From positions 62,001 through 126,000 of the forward strand of contig JBBJJH010000005.1 of assembly GCA_037623315.1 (NCBI GenBank): 64,000 bases of DNA, written 5' to 3'. The notes below the pieces were generated by a model. It was not told the origin of the DNA. It made no database searches and was given only the letters and a program-made list of their open reading frames with translations. Position 1 is the first letter of the stretch. Each line of letters starts with the position of its first letter. This stretch comes from Halanaerobiaceae bacterium ANBcell28. GTDB taxonomy: Bacteria > Bacillota > Halanaerobiia > Halanaerobiales > DTU029. The position numbers and the translations under genes are program-made. Below, one piece after another: positions 26,206-35,201 of the stretch.

Positions 26206-28284
26206 ATGGCTGTACCGAAAGAAAACAGATTAATAAAACAAGTTAACAATAATAGTGATATATTATTTGCACTTGCTATAGTTGGAATTGTTATTATGTT
26301 TATTATTCCTTTACCACCAATACTAATGGATTTATTATTAGCAACAAATATTACACTAGCAATGGTTATCATACTGGTTAGTATATATATAGTAGAACCG
26401 CTACAATTATCGGTTTTTCCTTCATTATTATTATTTGCAACTCTTTTTCGTTTAGGTTTGAATGTTTCTACGACTAGACTTATATTAGGCGATGGTTACG
26501 CAGGTCAGATTATCTTGAGTTTTGGTAATTTTGTAGTTGGAGGTAATTTTGTAGTTGGCTTTATAATCTTTCTTATTTTAGTTGTTATACAGTTTATTGT
26601 TATTACTAAAGGTTCTGAGAGAGTTGCTGAAGTGGCAGCTCGTTTTACCCTTGATGCTATGCCAGGAAAACAAATGAGCATTGACGCAGACTTAAATGCT
26701 GGTATTATTGATGAAAGTACTGCAAGAGATATGCGTGAAAAAATAAGACAGGAAGCAGATTTTTATGGGGCTATGGATGGTGCTAGTAAATTTGTTAAAG
26801 GTGATGCTATTGCTGGTATTATTATTACGATTATAAATGTAATTGGTGGTTTAATTATCGGTTCAATGCAGCAAGGAATGGAAATAGCTGAAGCAGCTCA
26901 AACCTATGCTCTTTTAACTATAGGAGATGGTCTTGTAAGTCAGATACCAGCCTTATTAATTGCGACAGCTACTGGATTGGTAGTTACCAGAGCTGCTTCG
27001 GAGAATAATTTAGGCAGAGATGTTAGTGCTCAATTATCTGCACAGCCTAAGGCTTTATTCATAGCTGCTGCTGTATTAAGTATCCTTGGCTTTATGCCAG
27101 GACTACCAACTATACCATTTTTATTTCTTGCTTTTTTAATAGCAGGCTTTGCATATGTTTTAATAAGCCAGATAGGTAATATAGATAAAGAGGACTTAGA
27201 AGATATTACAGAAGAAACTGCAGCTGCTGGAACAAGAAGGCCAGAACCCGAAGAAATAAACACATTGCTGAAGGTTGATCCAATGGAAGTAGAGGTTGGC
27301 TATAACTTGATATCTTTAGTCTTACCAGATCAAGGTGGAGATTTTTTAGATAGGGTTGCTATGATTAGAAGGCAGACTGCCCTTGAGTTAGGCATGATAA
27401 TTCCCCCAGTAAGAATATTAGATAACTTACAGCTAGAACCTAATATATATCGAATCAAATTAAAAGGTGTTGAAATAAGCAAGTATGAAATTATGCCGGA
27501 TCATTTTCTAGCAATGGATTCAGGTCTTACAACTAAGGAATTAAAGGGGATAGAAACAAAAGAACCTGCTTTTGGCACCCCTGCTATCTGGATAAGTGAA
27601 GATCAAAAAGATGATGCAGAAATGAATAATTATACTGTGGTTGATCCACCATCAGTTATGGCAACACATTTAACTGAGCTAATCAGAGAACATGCTTACG
27701 AATTATTAGGTCGCCAGGAGGTAAAAAATCTTATTGACAATATAAAAGAAGATTATCCTGCAGTTGTAAATGAACTAATGCCTGATCTGATGACATTAGG
27801 TGATATACAAAAAGTTCTACAAAACTTGTTATGGGAAGGAATCCCTATTAAGGACTTGTTAACTATTCTGGAAACTCTAGCTGATTATGCTACTCGTACA
27901 AAGGATGTTCAGTTATTGACTGAATATGTACGTCAATCCCTGTCGAGACAGATAAGCAATATGTTTAAAGAGAATGATGGCTATTTATACGTTATTACAC
28001 TAGATCCACAATTAGAGGATAATTTAAGTCAAAATCTAGAATCATCAGAGCAAGGTAATTATCTGTCGCTAGATCCTTCTCAAGCACAAAGGCTAATTGA
28101 AAATATAGCTAGCTCAGTTCAGCAACTCTTGCAGCAGGGACATCAAGCAATTTTATTAACAGCACCAATTTTAAGAAGACCAATAAAAGAGATGACATAT
28201 CGTTCTATAAAAGAATTAATTACAATTTCATATAATGAATTAGATGATCAGATAGATATTCAGGTCATAGGGACGGTGAAATAA
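26206..28284 (+). CDS. flhA: Flagellar export gate protein FlhA
   Basis: 692 residues, the usual size: eight membrane segments in the first 320 residues, then the large cytosolic domain that forms a ring and docks chaperone-substrate pairs. The FHIPEP signature is seen as FRLGLNVSTTRLIL near residue 80, followed by the conserved loop RFTLDAMPGKQMSIDADLNAG near 150, which is thought to conduct ions. It starts at ATG 26206 after AGAGAGG and is followed by flhF after one base. Confidence 0.97.
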   Translation: MAVPKENRLIKQVNNNSDILFALAIVGIVIMFIIPLPPILMDLLLATNITLAMVIILVSIYIVEPLQLSVFPSLLLFATLFRLGLNVSTTRLILGDGYAGQIILSFGNFVVGGNFVVGFIIFLILVVIQFIVITKGSERVAEVAARFTLDAMPGKQMSIDADLNAGIIDESTARDMREKIRQEADFYGAMDGASKFVKGDAIAGIIITIINVIGGLIIGSMQQGMEIAEAAQTYALLTIGDGLVSQIPALLIATATGLVVTRAASENNLGRDVSAQLSAQPKALFIAAAVLSILGFMPGLPTIPFLFLAFLIAGFAYVLISQIGNIDKEDLEDITEETAAAGTRRPEPEEINTLLKVDPMEVEVGYNLISLVLPDQGGDFLDRVAMIRRQTALELGMIIPPVRILDNLQLEPNIYRIKLKGVEISKYEIMPDHFLAMDSGLTTKELKGIETKEPAFGTPAIWISEDQKDDAEMNNYTVVDPPSVMATHLTELIREHAYELLGRQEVKNLIDNIKEDYPAVVNELMPDLMTLGDIQKVLQNLLWEGIPIKDLLTILETLADYATRTKDVQLLTEYVRQSLSRQISNMFKENDGYLYVITLDPQLEDNLSQNLESSEQGNYLSLDPSQAQRLIENIASSVQQLLQQGHQAILLTAPILRRPIKEMTYRSIKELITISYNELDDQIDIQVIGTVK

Positions 28285-28285
28285 A

Positions 28286-29344
28286 GTGAAGGTAAAAAAA
28301 TATATAGGATCCACAATGCAAGATACTATTTTTAAAGTAAAAGCTGATTTAGGGCCGGAGGCAATTATTTTAAATACTAGAAAATTTAAATCTGGGCTAT
28401 TAGGTATATTCGGTAAAACTAAGGTAGAAGTATTGGCTGCTTTAGAAGAAGACAAGAAAGAGGATAAAAAAGAAGAAGAAAAAACATTAACTGAGATAAA
28501 TAACTTAAAAAATATGATAAATGAATTAAATAATCAATGGAAATCAGACAGTATAATTCGTGAATTACCTGAGCAATTAGCTCTAATTTATAAACATTTG
28601 ACTTTGCAAGGAGTAAATAGTGACTTTCAAAGGGACTTAATAAGTCAAGTTAATAAAAAACATTATTCTGAAAATGAATTCTTGAAAATTGTAAAAGAAA
28701 GATTAATTGATTTCCTTGGTGATTCTCATCCAATTGATAGTGTTAATTTGCCAAGAGTAGTTGCTTTTATCGGGCCTACTGGTGTAGGTAAAACAACCAC
28801 CATCGCGAAGTTAGCCGCCCGCTATGCTTTAGATGAAGAAAAAAAAGTAGCTTTAATTACGGCAGATACGTATAGAATTGCTGCTGTTCAACAGTTAAAA
28901 ACATATAGTGACATCATTAATGTACCGATGCAGGTAGTCTATAATTTAGATGAATTGAAAGAGGCTTTATACAAGAAGTTTCTTAGTTATGACATGATAT
29001 TTATAGACACTGCTGGCAGTAGTTGGGATGATAAGTTACAAATAGGACGTCTAAAGAAACTAATAAATAAAGACCTTATAGATGAAATACATCTAATAAT
29101 TAGTATGAGTACAAAAAGTAATGATATAGATAGTATTATAAAAAGATTTTCTATATTAGATCCTGATAAGATTGTATTATCCAAGTTGGATGAGACAATG
29201 ACTTATGGAGATATAATAAACATTAAGTCAAGGTATAAATTGCCATATTCATACCTTACCTTTGGTCAAGATGTTCCAGATGATTTACAAGTGGCTGATG
29301 CTAAAGTACTAGTAAAATATATAATGGGTGATTTATATGAATGA
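28286..29344 (+). CDS. flhF: Signal-recognition-type GTPase FlhF
   Basis: 352 residues. FlhF is an SRP-like GTPase that helps set flagellar position and number. The basic N-terminal B domain holds VKADLGPEAIILNTRKF; the G domain has the P-loop GPTGVGKTTTIAKLAARY near residue 160, DTYRIAAVQQLKTYS, DTAGS near 240 (the usual Arg after DTAG is Ser here) and SKLDET near 298. GTG 28286 follows the flhA stop by one base with GGACGGTG before it. It overlaps flhG by eight bases. Confidence 0.95.
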   Translation: MKVKKYIGSTMQDTIFKVKADLGPEAIILNTRKFKSGLLGIFGKTKVEVLAALEEDKKEDKKEEEKTLTEINNLKNMINELNNQWKSDSIIRELPEQLALIYKHLTLQGVNSDFQRDLISQVNKKHYSENEFLKIVKERLIDFLGDSHPIDSVNLPRVVAFIGPTGVGKTTTIAKLAARYALDEEKKVALITADTYRIAAVQQLKTYSDIINVPMQVVYNLDELKEALYKKFLSYDMIFIDTAGSSWDDKLQIGRLKKLINKDLIDEIHLIISMSTKSNDIDSIIKRFSILDPDKIVLSKLDETMTYGDIINIKSRYKLPYSYLTFGQDVPDDLQVADAKVLVKYIMGDLYE

Positions 29345-30194
29345 TCAAGCTACTCAATTAAGAAAAAAAGTGGCTGCAAAAGCACATAAAACTAGAATAA
29401 TAGCTATCGCCAGTGGTAAAGGCGGAGTAGGTAAGAGTAATATTACTGTAAATTTAGGATTGGCCTTACAGGAAAGGGGAAAAAAAGTATTGCTTTTAGA
29501 TGCAGACTTAGGTATGGCTAATCTCGATATATTATTAGGTATAACCCCTACTTATAATTTAAGCCATGTTTTAAAAGGAAGGTGTAGCTTCCAGGAAGCT
29601 TTAATTGTTGGACCAGGAAATATAGATATATTAGCTGGAACTTCTGGTGTGGATGATTTGGTAAATATTAGTTCGACAGAAATTAAGAGATTAATAGAAG
29701 CTTCTTCGCAAATGGAAAGTAAATATGATATAATAATAATAGATATAGGGGCAGGAATACATTTAAGTGTGACAAATTTTATAATGGCTTGTGATGATGC
29801 TTTAATTGTTTTAACACCTGAACCGACAGCTATTATGGATGCCTATAGTTTGGTCAAGTTTTTGGCAAGGCGAAAATATCAAAATCAGATATCATTACTT
29901 ATTAATCAGACAAGTTCTTATAAAGAAGGAGAAAATGTCGCAAAAAGGATGAAAAAGGCGATTAAGGAGTATTTGCGATTAGATATAGAAATAATGGGAT
30001 ACATACCATATGAAGAAACTGTAAAACAATCGGTTAAACAACAGGCACCTTTTTTTATTACTTATCCAAAGACTAAGGCTGTTCAAGCTTTAAAAGATGT
30101 GGCAGCAAAGATCTTAAATAAAGTTGAAGAAAACAGTTCAAATGGAATGAAAGCCTTTGTTTATAAGATTGTTGGGATTTTTAATCGTAAATAA
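29337..30194 (+). CDS. flhG: Flagellar number regulator FlhG (MinD-like ATPase)
   Basis: 285 residues. The N-terminus DQATQLR fits the DQAxxLR motif known to stimulate FlhF GTPase, so the neighbour pair is probably functional. The deviant Walker A loop GKGGVGKS lies near residue 25, LLDADLGMANLDILLG near 50, and VLTPEPTAIMDAYSLVK near 150. FlhG/YlxH controls flagellar number and placement. ATG 29337 is preferred; an in-frame GTG lies 9 bases earlier. Confidence 0.94.
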   Translation: MNDQATQLRKKVAAKAHKTRIIAIASGKGGVGKSNITVNLGLALQERGKKVLLLDADLGMANLDILLGITPTYNLSHVLKGRCSFQEALIVGPGNIDILAGTSGVDDLVNISSTEIKRLIEASSQMESKYDIIIIDIGAGIHLSVTNFIMACDDALIVLTPEPTAIMDAYSLVKFLARRKYQNQISLLINQTSSYKEGENVAKRMKKAIKEYLRLDIEIMGYIPYEETVKQSVKQQAPFFITYPKTKAVQALKDVAAKILNKVEENSSNGMKAFVYKIVGIFNRK

Positions 30195-30225
30195 GAAAAT
30201 GTTAACAATATCAGGGGGTTTCACA

Positions 30226-30885
30226 ATGATAGAAGGATTAGAAATAAACCAAAAGATAGATATAATTGTAGAAGCAGGACCCTATAAAGGGAAATACCTT
30301 TCTAAAGTTTCTGAAATAGAATCAGATATTTTTAAAGTATCACCACCCTATTCTCGAGGTGAAATAGTACCTTTACGAAAAGGACAAATTCTACGTGTAT
30401 ATTTTACTGATGAAACTGCAGCTTACATTTTTGCTGCTAAGGTTTTGGCTAGGGAAAAGCAAGCTGTATCTCTTATTAAATTAGAAAGAATTAGTGATTT
30501 GAAACGAATACAAAGAAGAGAATATTTTAGGTTGGATGTTAAAAAGACAGTAAAATATCGCTTAATTAAAAATCCCTTTAATAAAGAAGACTTAGAAAAT
30601 GAACAAGGAGAATTTCAAAAAGGTGAAACCTTAGATATTAGTGGTGGAGGATTAAAATTATATGTAGATGATGAGTTCCCTAATGAAGGTTTTATTGAAT
30701 TTTATATAGATATACCAGGGATAGAAGCGGTCCCTATTTTCGGTAAAATAGTTAATCAATATAACGTAGAGGATATGAGGGCAGTTGGAATAAAATATGT
30801 TGATATAGCACATTCTATACAGGAAAAAATTATAAGTTGGTTATTTGACTATCAACGACAATTGAGAAAAAGGGGGTTACTCTAG
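30226..30885 (+). CDS. PilZ-domain c-di-GMP receptor, YcgR/YpfA-like flagellar brake
   Basis: 219 residues: an N-terminal YcgR-type beta domain (about 1-95) and a C-terminal PilZ domain (about 100-210). Both c-di-GMP-binding motifs are visible: RRxxxR as RIQRREYFRLD near residue 105 and (D/N)xSxxG as DISGGGLKL near 142. Family members slow the motor when c-di-GMP is high. The gene sits between flhG and sigD, so the brake is made together with the motor. ATG 30226 has AGGGGGTTT before it. Confidence 0.88.
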   Translation: MIEGLEINQKIDIIVEAGPYKGKYLSKVSEIESDIFKVSPPYSRGEIVPLRKGQILRVYFTDETAAYIFAAKVLAREKQAVSLIKLERISDLKRIQRREYFRLDVKKTVKYRLIKNPFNKEDLENEQGEFQKGETLDISGGGLKLYVDDEFPNEGFIEFYIDIPGIEAVPIFGKIVNQYNVEDMRAVGIKYVDIAHSIQEKIISWLFDYQRQLRKRGLL

Positions 30886-31257
30886 TTGAAATTAAGCTTA
30901 CTTGCAATTCTTCTCCTGATAATCATAAGCTTTAATATTACTGTACTCTTTGGTTTAATACAATCATGGCCTCTGGATTTAATATTCTTTAGTGGTTTAA
31001 GAGTAATCTTATTTATTCCTTTATTTTATGTTTCGGTATTCTTTTTATTTAATATTTTATCAAAATCACGATTTAAAAATGATAAAAGCGATGATGCAAG
31101 TGGAAGTGATATTAATAATAGCAAAGAAGGAAAAAATAAAAACGATGAAGCTAGAAGCGAAGATTTGCTTAATCAGGATAGCAGTGATAGCTTTTCTCCC
31201 TTATCTCCAACAGTCCTAGAAGTAGCGCAAGAAGAAAGAGGCGAGCTTAGTCAATGA
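30886..31257 (+). CDS. Unknown small membrane protein between pilZ gene and sigD
   Basis: 123 residues, not recognised. Two membrane helices (about 3-25 and 31-60) are followed by a hydrophilic tail rich in Ser, Asp, Asn, Lys and Glu (about 62-123). It starts at TTG 30886 directly after the preceding stop, with AGGGGG about 12 bases before, and its stop overlaps the sigD ATG, so it is surely translated within the operon. The place is constant enough in the cluster to suggest a motility role, but the function is unknown. Confidence 0.7.
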   Translation: MKLSLLAILLLIIISFNITVLFGLIQSWPLDLIFFSGLRVILFIPLFYVSVFFLFNILSKSRFKNDKSDDASGSDINNSKEGKNKNDEARSEDLLNQDSSDSFSPLSPTVLEVAQEERGELSQ

Positions 31258-32015
31258 CATTTAAAAAATCTGACGAGTATTCTCTTTGGCTTAAATATAA
31301 AAAAAATAAAGATCAAGATATATTTCAGGAATTAGTTCTTAAATATGTATCATTAGTAAAATACCATGCAAGTAGAATTAAAATGATGGTTCCCAATTTT
31401 ATTGAAGAAGACGACTTGATAAGTTATGGTATTTTAGGTTTAATGGATGCTGTTAATAAGTTTGATCCAGAAAAAGGAGTTCTATTCAAAACATATGCTT
31501 CAAGAAGAATTCGGGGTGAAATCATTGACCATTTAAGAAAACTGGACTGGCTTCCCCATTCTGTTCGTCGTCAAGGAAAAAAACTAAAGGAATTATCAGA
31601 TAAATTGAGGAAAGAAAACGGGAAATCTCCAGACATTGAAGAATTAGCTGAAGCTAGCGATATCTCAAAAGATAGAATTTTAGAATTACATCGAAAAATT
31701 TACTCTTCTCAATGGGTTTCTTTGTATGAAGAATTTGGTGATATGTCTATAGGTGACCTAATAGCAGAAGATATAGAAAAAAGTCCTGACGCAATATATC
31801 AACATAAGGAAAAAGAAGAGCTTTTAAGAAAGGCCCTTGAGAAGCTTAATGAACAAGAACAATTAATTATAGCTTTAATTTATTTTGAAGAATTAAGTCA
31901 AAAAGAAGTAGCCGAAATAATGGAATTATCAGCAGCAAGAATATCACAGCTTCATAAAAAAGTAGTAAATAGATTAAGAGGTATATTATCTAGAAATAAG
32001 GATTACTTATTTTAA
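31254..32015 (+). CDS. sigD: Flagellar sigma factor SigD (FliA, sigma-28)
   Basis: 253 residues. It shows the FliA/SigD form of sigma-70: region 2 with EEDDLISYGILGLMDAVNKF and YASRRIRGEIIDHLRKLDW, region 3 with SVRRQGKKLKELSDKLRKE, and region 4 ending SQKEVAEIMELSAARISQLH. It directs transcription of late flagellar and chemotaxis genes and is normally held by the anti-sigma factor FlgM, whose gene is not in this window. ATG 31254 overlaps the previous gene. Confidence 0.95.
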   Translation: MTFKKSDEYSLWLKYKKNKDQDIFQELVLKYVSLVKYHASRIKMMVPNFIEEDDLISYGILGLMDAVNKFDPEKGVLFKTYASRRIRGEIIDHLRKLDWLPHSVRRQGKKLKELSDKLRKENGKSPDIEELAEASDISKDRILELHRKIYSSQWVSLYEEFGDMSIGDLIAEDIEKSPDAIYQHKEKEELLRKALEKLNEQEQLIIALIYFEELSQKEVAEIMELSAARISQLHKKVVNRLRGILSRNKDYLF

Positions 32016-32060
32016 AATTTCCGTTTAACCTAACTATATTTAGCCGAAGGGGGAATTTTT

Positions 32061-33905
32061 ATGAAAAAGGTAGTAGATATAGAAGCCAGGGATAAAAAAG
32101 AAGCTTTAGAACTTGCTAAAATAGAACTGTCAAAAGTCTTGGAACAAGATGAAATCGATCTAAGTAATGTCAGTATTGATTTAATAAAAAAGAAGAAACG
32201 CTTACTTTTATTTAATAGTAAAAAAAATATTTACAAAGTATCATACGAGGATACTATTTCAAAAGAAGATGAGAAGTTCTTGGATTTAGCCATGGATTCA
32301 ATAGATATAGATGGTGAACTAGCGATTAAATTAGTGGACGATGGTATTTTTATTAAAATAACAGAAGCACAAGGTAAAGGGAAAAAGATTACTTATTCTA
32401 ATGTAAAAGCTCTCATTGATGAAAAAGAAATTGTTGAAGTAGATTGGCATAGCGTAAAAGAAATAATCGAAAACGCTGAAGATAAATGGGAGTTGATTGC
32501 TCCACGAAAAAAAGAACTAGATAGAGATGCAGAAATTAATATACAAGTAAGTGATGATAAATTAAAGGCTTACCTAAGTTATATTCCTAGCCTCGGAGGA
32601 AAGGAAATCAACTTAAGAGACTTAAATGAATTTTTAAGTGAAAATGGTATAAGTGTTGGTATTAAAGAAGAAAAATTAAATAAGATAATTGAAAATAAAG
32701 AAAAGGCAGAAGGGGTGTTAATCGCAGAAGGTATTGAGCCTGTGCCAGGAAAAGATGCACAGTTGATATATCATTTTGAAGAAAAGAAAGAGTCCATAGG
32801 CACTGAACGAGAAGATGGTAGTATAGATTATTTTGATCTTGCTTTAATAACAAATGTTCAACCTGGTGATGTTTTACTAACTAAGAAAGATTCTGAAGCA
32901 GGCAAAGCAGGAAAGGCAGTTACTGGTGAAGAAATAAAACCTGCTATTCCTAAAGACGTGAAAATACTTAAAGGAAAGAATACAGAGCTTAAGGATGAAT
33001 ATACCTTAATTGCCAAAGAAGCAGGTCAGGTTGTTTTAAATGAAAGGGGTAATGTTGAGGTATTACCTGTTTATGAAGTTAGAGGAGATGTAGATTTAAG
33101 TACTGGTAATATAGATTTTGTTGGGAATGTCAAGGTTAATGGTAATGTTACTGAAGGTTTTAAAATAAGGGCTGATGGTAACGTTGAAGTTAGAGGTAAT
33201 GTTTCAATTGCCGATATTGAAGCAGGCGGTAATGTAGTGGTATCTCATGGATTTGTTGGTAAAAACAAATCTAGTATTAAGGCTAAAGGTGATGTTAAAA
33301 TAAAATTTGTTGAAAATGCAACTGTTAAATCAGAAAAAAGTATATATGTCAGTGATGCAGTAATGCATAGTAAATTGACAGCTGCTGACAGTATAGAAGT
33401 GATAAAGAAAAAAGGTTTATTGGTTGGTGGAGTAGTAAAGGCAGGAAAGAAAATAATTGCTAATACTATAGGTTCTGCATTAGCAACTACAACTCACTTA
33501 GAAGCAGGAGTAGATCCAGAAATTAGAAATAAGATTAATAATCTGAAAGAAGAGATAAAAAAAGATTCAAATAATTTAACTAAATCTACTAAGGCTTTAA
33601 AAATTCTAGAAAAGTTGAAAGAAAGTAATAATGGATTGCCAGAAGAAAAAGTGATTATGTATTATCAACTTCAAAAAACGGTAAAGCAACTTCAGTCTAT
33701 GAAAGATGAAAAAGAAAATAATATATCTGCTCTAAAAGAAAAGTTAAAAATATCAGAAAATGGATTTGTCCAGGCGAAAAAGAAGTTGTATCCAGGAGTA
33801 AAAATAATAATTGGCAATTCTCAATTAAACATTTATAATGAAACTGCTGCATCTAAGTTTTTAGAGCAGGAGGGAGAAATTACTCAACTTAATTTAAGAG
33901 GGTGA
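32061..33905 (+). CDS. FapA family protein (DUF342)
   Basis: 614 residues. After an N-terminal Jag-N-like region (MKKVVDIEARDKKEALELA), the centre (about 150-480) is a right-handed beta-helix of the DUF342/FapA kind, with repeated short strands such as VRGDVDLSTGNIDFVGNVKV and ADGNVEVRGNVSIADIEAGG; a coiled coil follows at about 485-570. Vibrio FapA affects flagellar assembly and polar signalling; the molecular role here is unknown. It follows sigD with GAAGGGGG before the ATG. Confidence 0.82.
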   Translation: MKKVVDIEARDKKEALELAKIELSKVLEQDEIDLSNVSIDLIKKKKRLLLFNSKKNIYKVSYEDTISKEDEKFLDLAMDSIDIDGELAIKLVDDGIFIKITEAQGKGKKITYSNVKALIDEKEIVEVDWHSVKEIIENAEDKWELIAPRKKELDRDAEINIQVSDDKLKAYLSYIPSLGGKEINLRDLNEFLSENGISVGIKEEKLNKIIENKEKAEGVLIAEGIEPVPGKDAQLIYHFEEKKESIGTEREDGSIDYFDLALITNVQPGDVLLTKKDSEAGKAGKAVTGEEIKPAIPKDVKILKGKNTELKDEYTLIAKEAGQVVLNERGNVEVLPVYEVRGDVDLSTGNIDFVGNVKVNGNVTEGFKIRADGNVEVRGNVSIADIEAGGNVVVSHGFVGKNKSSIKAKGDVKIKFVENATVKSEKSIYVSDAVMHSKLTAADSIEVIKKKGLLVGGVVKAGKKIIANTIGSALATTTHLEAGVDPEIRNKINNLKEEIKKDSNNLTKSTKALKILEKLKESNNGLPEEKVIMYYQLQKTVKQLQSMKDEKENNISALKEKLKISENGFVQAKKKLYPGVKIIIGNSQLNIYNETAASKFLEQEGEITQLNLRG

Positions 33906-33910
33906 AGTAG

Positions 33911-34231
33911 ATGACTCAAGCAATAAACCCAAATACTGATATTCCTATGTCTTTACAGGTGGAAAGAATAGAGCATATGCGTAATGTACATGATATGCAA
34001 CAACAGGGACAATTAGCACAAAACGCTGAGTCAGAGGAAAAGTTACAGCAGCAACAAGTAAATTCAAGCAATGCTAGTGAACGGTCTCATATAAAGGATA
34101 AACATCGTGAGAAAGAAAAGCAGTCAAAAAAAGAAAAAAATAAAAAAGAATTTAATTCAGAAGAAAATGTAGATAGCAAAAATCTTAAGAAGGCACAAGA
34201 TAAGGGGCGAATCATAGATGTTAAAATCTAG
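33911..34231 (+). CDS. Unknown charged small protein
   Basis: 106 residues, not recognised. It is hydrophilic, very rich in Gln, Lys, Glu, Asn and Ser, with no membrane segment or cysteine, probably disordered or partly coiled. The N-terminal segment SLQVERIEHMRNVHDMQQQG may form a helix; the end GRIIDVKI is hydrophobic and could be a docking strand. It lies five bases after fapA, so it is in the operon; AGGGTGAAG is its ribosome site. Confidence 0.65.
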   Translation: MTQAINPNTDIPMSLQVERIEHMRNVHDMQQQGQLAQNAESEEKLQQQQVNSSNASERSHIKDKHREKEKQSKKEKNKKEFNSEENVDSKNLKKAQDKGRIIDVKI

Positions 34232-34249
34232 GAGTAGTGGTGAAATAGT

Positions 34250-34798
34250 ATGGGATGGGTATTAATATTTTCAGGTATTATTTTGACAGTATTTGCTTGT
34301 TTTCAGGTATATCGAATGCAGCTAATATCAGAAGATAGTTCTAACAATACCTATCCTTTAAAAGAGTTATTAAATAAAAATCCTAAAGATGAAATAACTA
34401 ATAGCAATGTTGTGAAAATTATTGAAAAGAGTAGATACCTAGAAGAAGAATTCGAAAACAATTATCAACGATTAGAAGTGCTGAATAAGAAGATGAGTAA
34501 TTTAATAAATGAAATTTCAAGCAAGGAAGAGTTACTTAGGAAGAATATAAATAGTTTTAATGTGGATATTTCTTACCTTGATTTAAATAAAAAAAATCAG
34601 GAGTCTTTTTCCCAGCTTTTATCAAAAAATATCTCAGAAAAAGAAGAAGTGATACCAGAAAAGTATATAGAAATCTTCAAATTATACAAAGACGGTATGT
34701 CAGCAAATGAGATTGCTGAGAAAATGGATATTGGTGTTGGTGAAATTAAACTAATTTTTAACTTATATGGAAAAGAGGTTAAAAATGTTGAACAATAA
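34250..34798 (+). CDS. SwrB-like / DUF6115 membrane-anchored protein
   Basis: 182 residues: one N-terminal membrane helix (about 2-20), a charged coiled coil (about 55-100) and a C-terminal helix-turn-helix-like end YKDGMSANEIAEKMDIGVGEI. The layout and place after sigD match B. subtilis SwrB, which helps activate the basal-body export apparatus. Similarity is mainly architectural, so I give no symbol. It overlaps the next gene by 14 bases. Confidence 0.65.
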   Translation: MGWVLIFSGIILTVFACFQVYRMQLISEDSSNNTYPLKELLNKNPKDEITNSNVVKIIEKSRYLEEEFENNYQRLEVLNKKMSNLINEISSKEELLRKNINSFNVDISYLDLNKKNQESFSQLLSKNISEKEEVIPEKYIEIFKLYKDGMSANEIAEKMDIGVGEIKLIFNLYGKEVKNVEQ

Positions 34799-35186
34799 AG
34801 GATTGATGAATCTTTTAATTAATAATTTAGCAATAGGTTTAGGCTTGTCCTTTATGATTATAGGTGTTTTTCTACTAAATACACCTTTATTATCTAGAGA
34901 TAGGACTGTAGGACAAATCAATAATATAAATACTGATGGTCTTGAACTTAATTATAATAGATTATCCAATTATCAAGAGTATGAAGAAATTGAATTGAAT
35001 ATACCAGCAGGTAGTTCAGGAATAACTGCAGCTTATTTATTAGAAGAAAAAGGTCTAATTTCTGTAGAAGAGTTTAGAAAATATATTATTATGTTTGATA
35101 TAGGAAAAAGAATAAGAGCAGGAACTTATAGATTTAATAAAAATGATAGTATTGCCGATATATTAAGTAAGATACTTATTAATTAA
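34785..35186 (+). CDS. Short MltG/YceG-like protein without the catalytic domain
   Basis: 133 residues: an N-terminal membrane helix (about 12-33) and one small domain (about 65-130) that resembles the LysM-like substrate part of the endolytic transglycosylase MltG, with IPAGSSGITAAYLLEEKGLI and AGTYRFNKNDSIADILSKI. The MltG catalytic domain, about 200 residues with the active Glu, is absent; full-length MltG has 330 or more residues. So it is not expected to cut glycan. It may bind peptidoglycan at the site of flagellar insertion; this is inference. ATG 34785 has AGAGG before it. Confidence 0.65.
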   Translation: MLNNKGLMNLLINNLAIGLGLSFMIIGVFLLNTPLLSRDRTVGQINNINTDGLELNYNRLSNYQEYEEIELNIPAGSSGITAAYLLEEKGLISVEEFRKYIIMFDIGKRIRAGTYRFNKNDSIADILSKILIN

Positions 35187-35201
35187 AGGGGGTGACAGAT
35201 A

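Noticed and set aside
32024-32050. A sigma-D promoter (TTAA-N14-GCCGAAGG) before fapA
   Set aside because: The -10 part overlaps the ribosome site GAAGGGGG of fapA, so the transcript would lose it; fapA is read from upstream.
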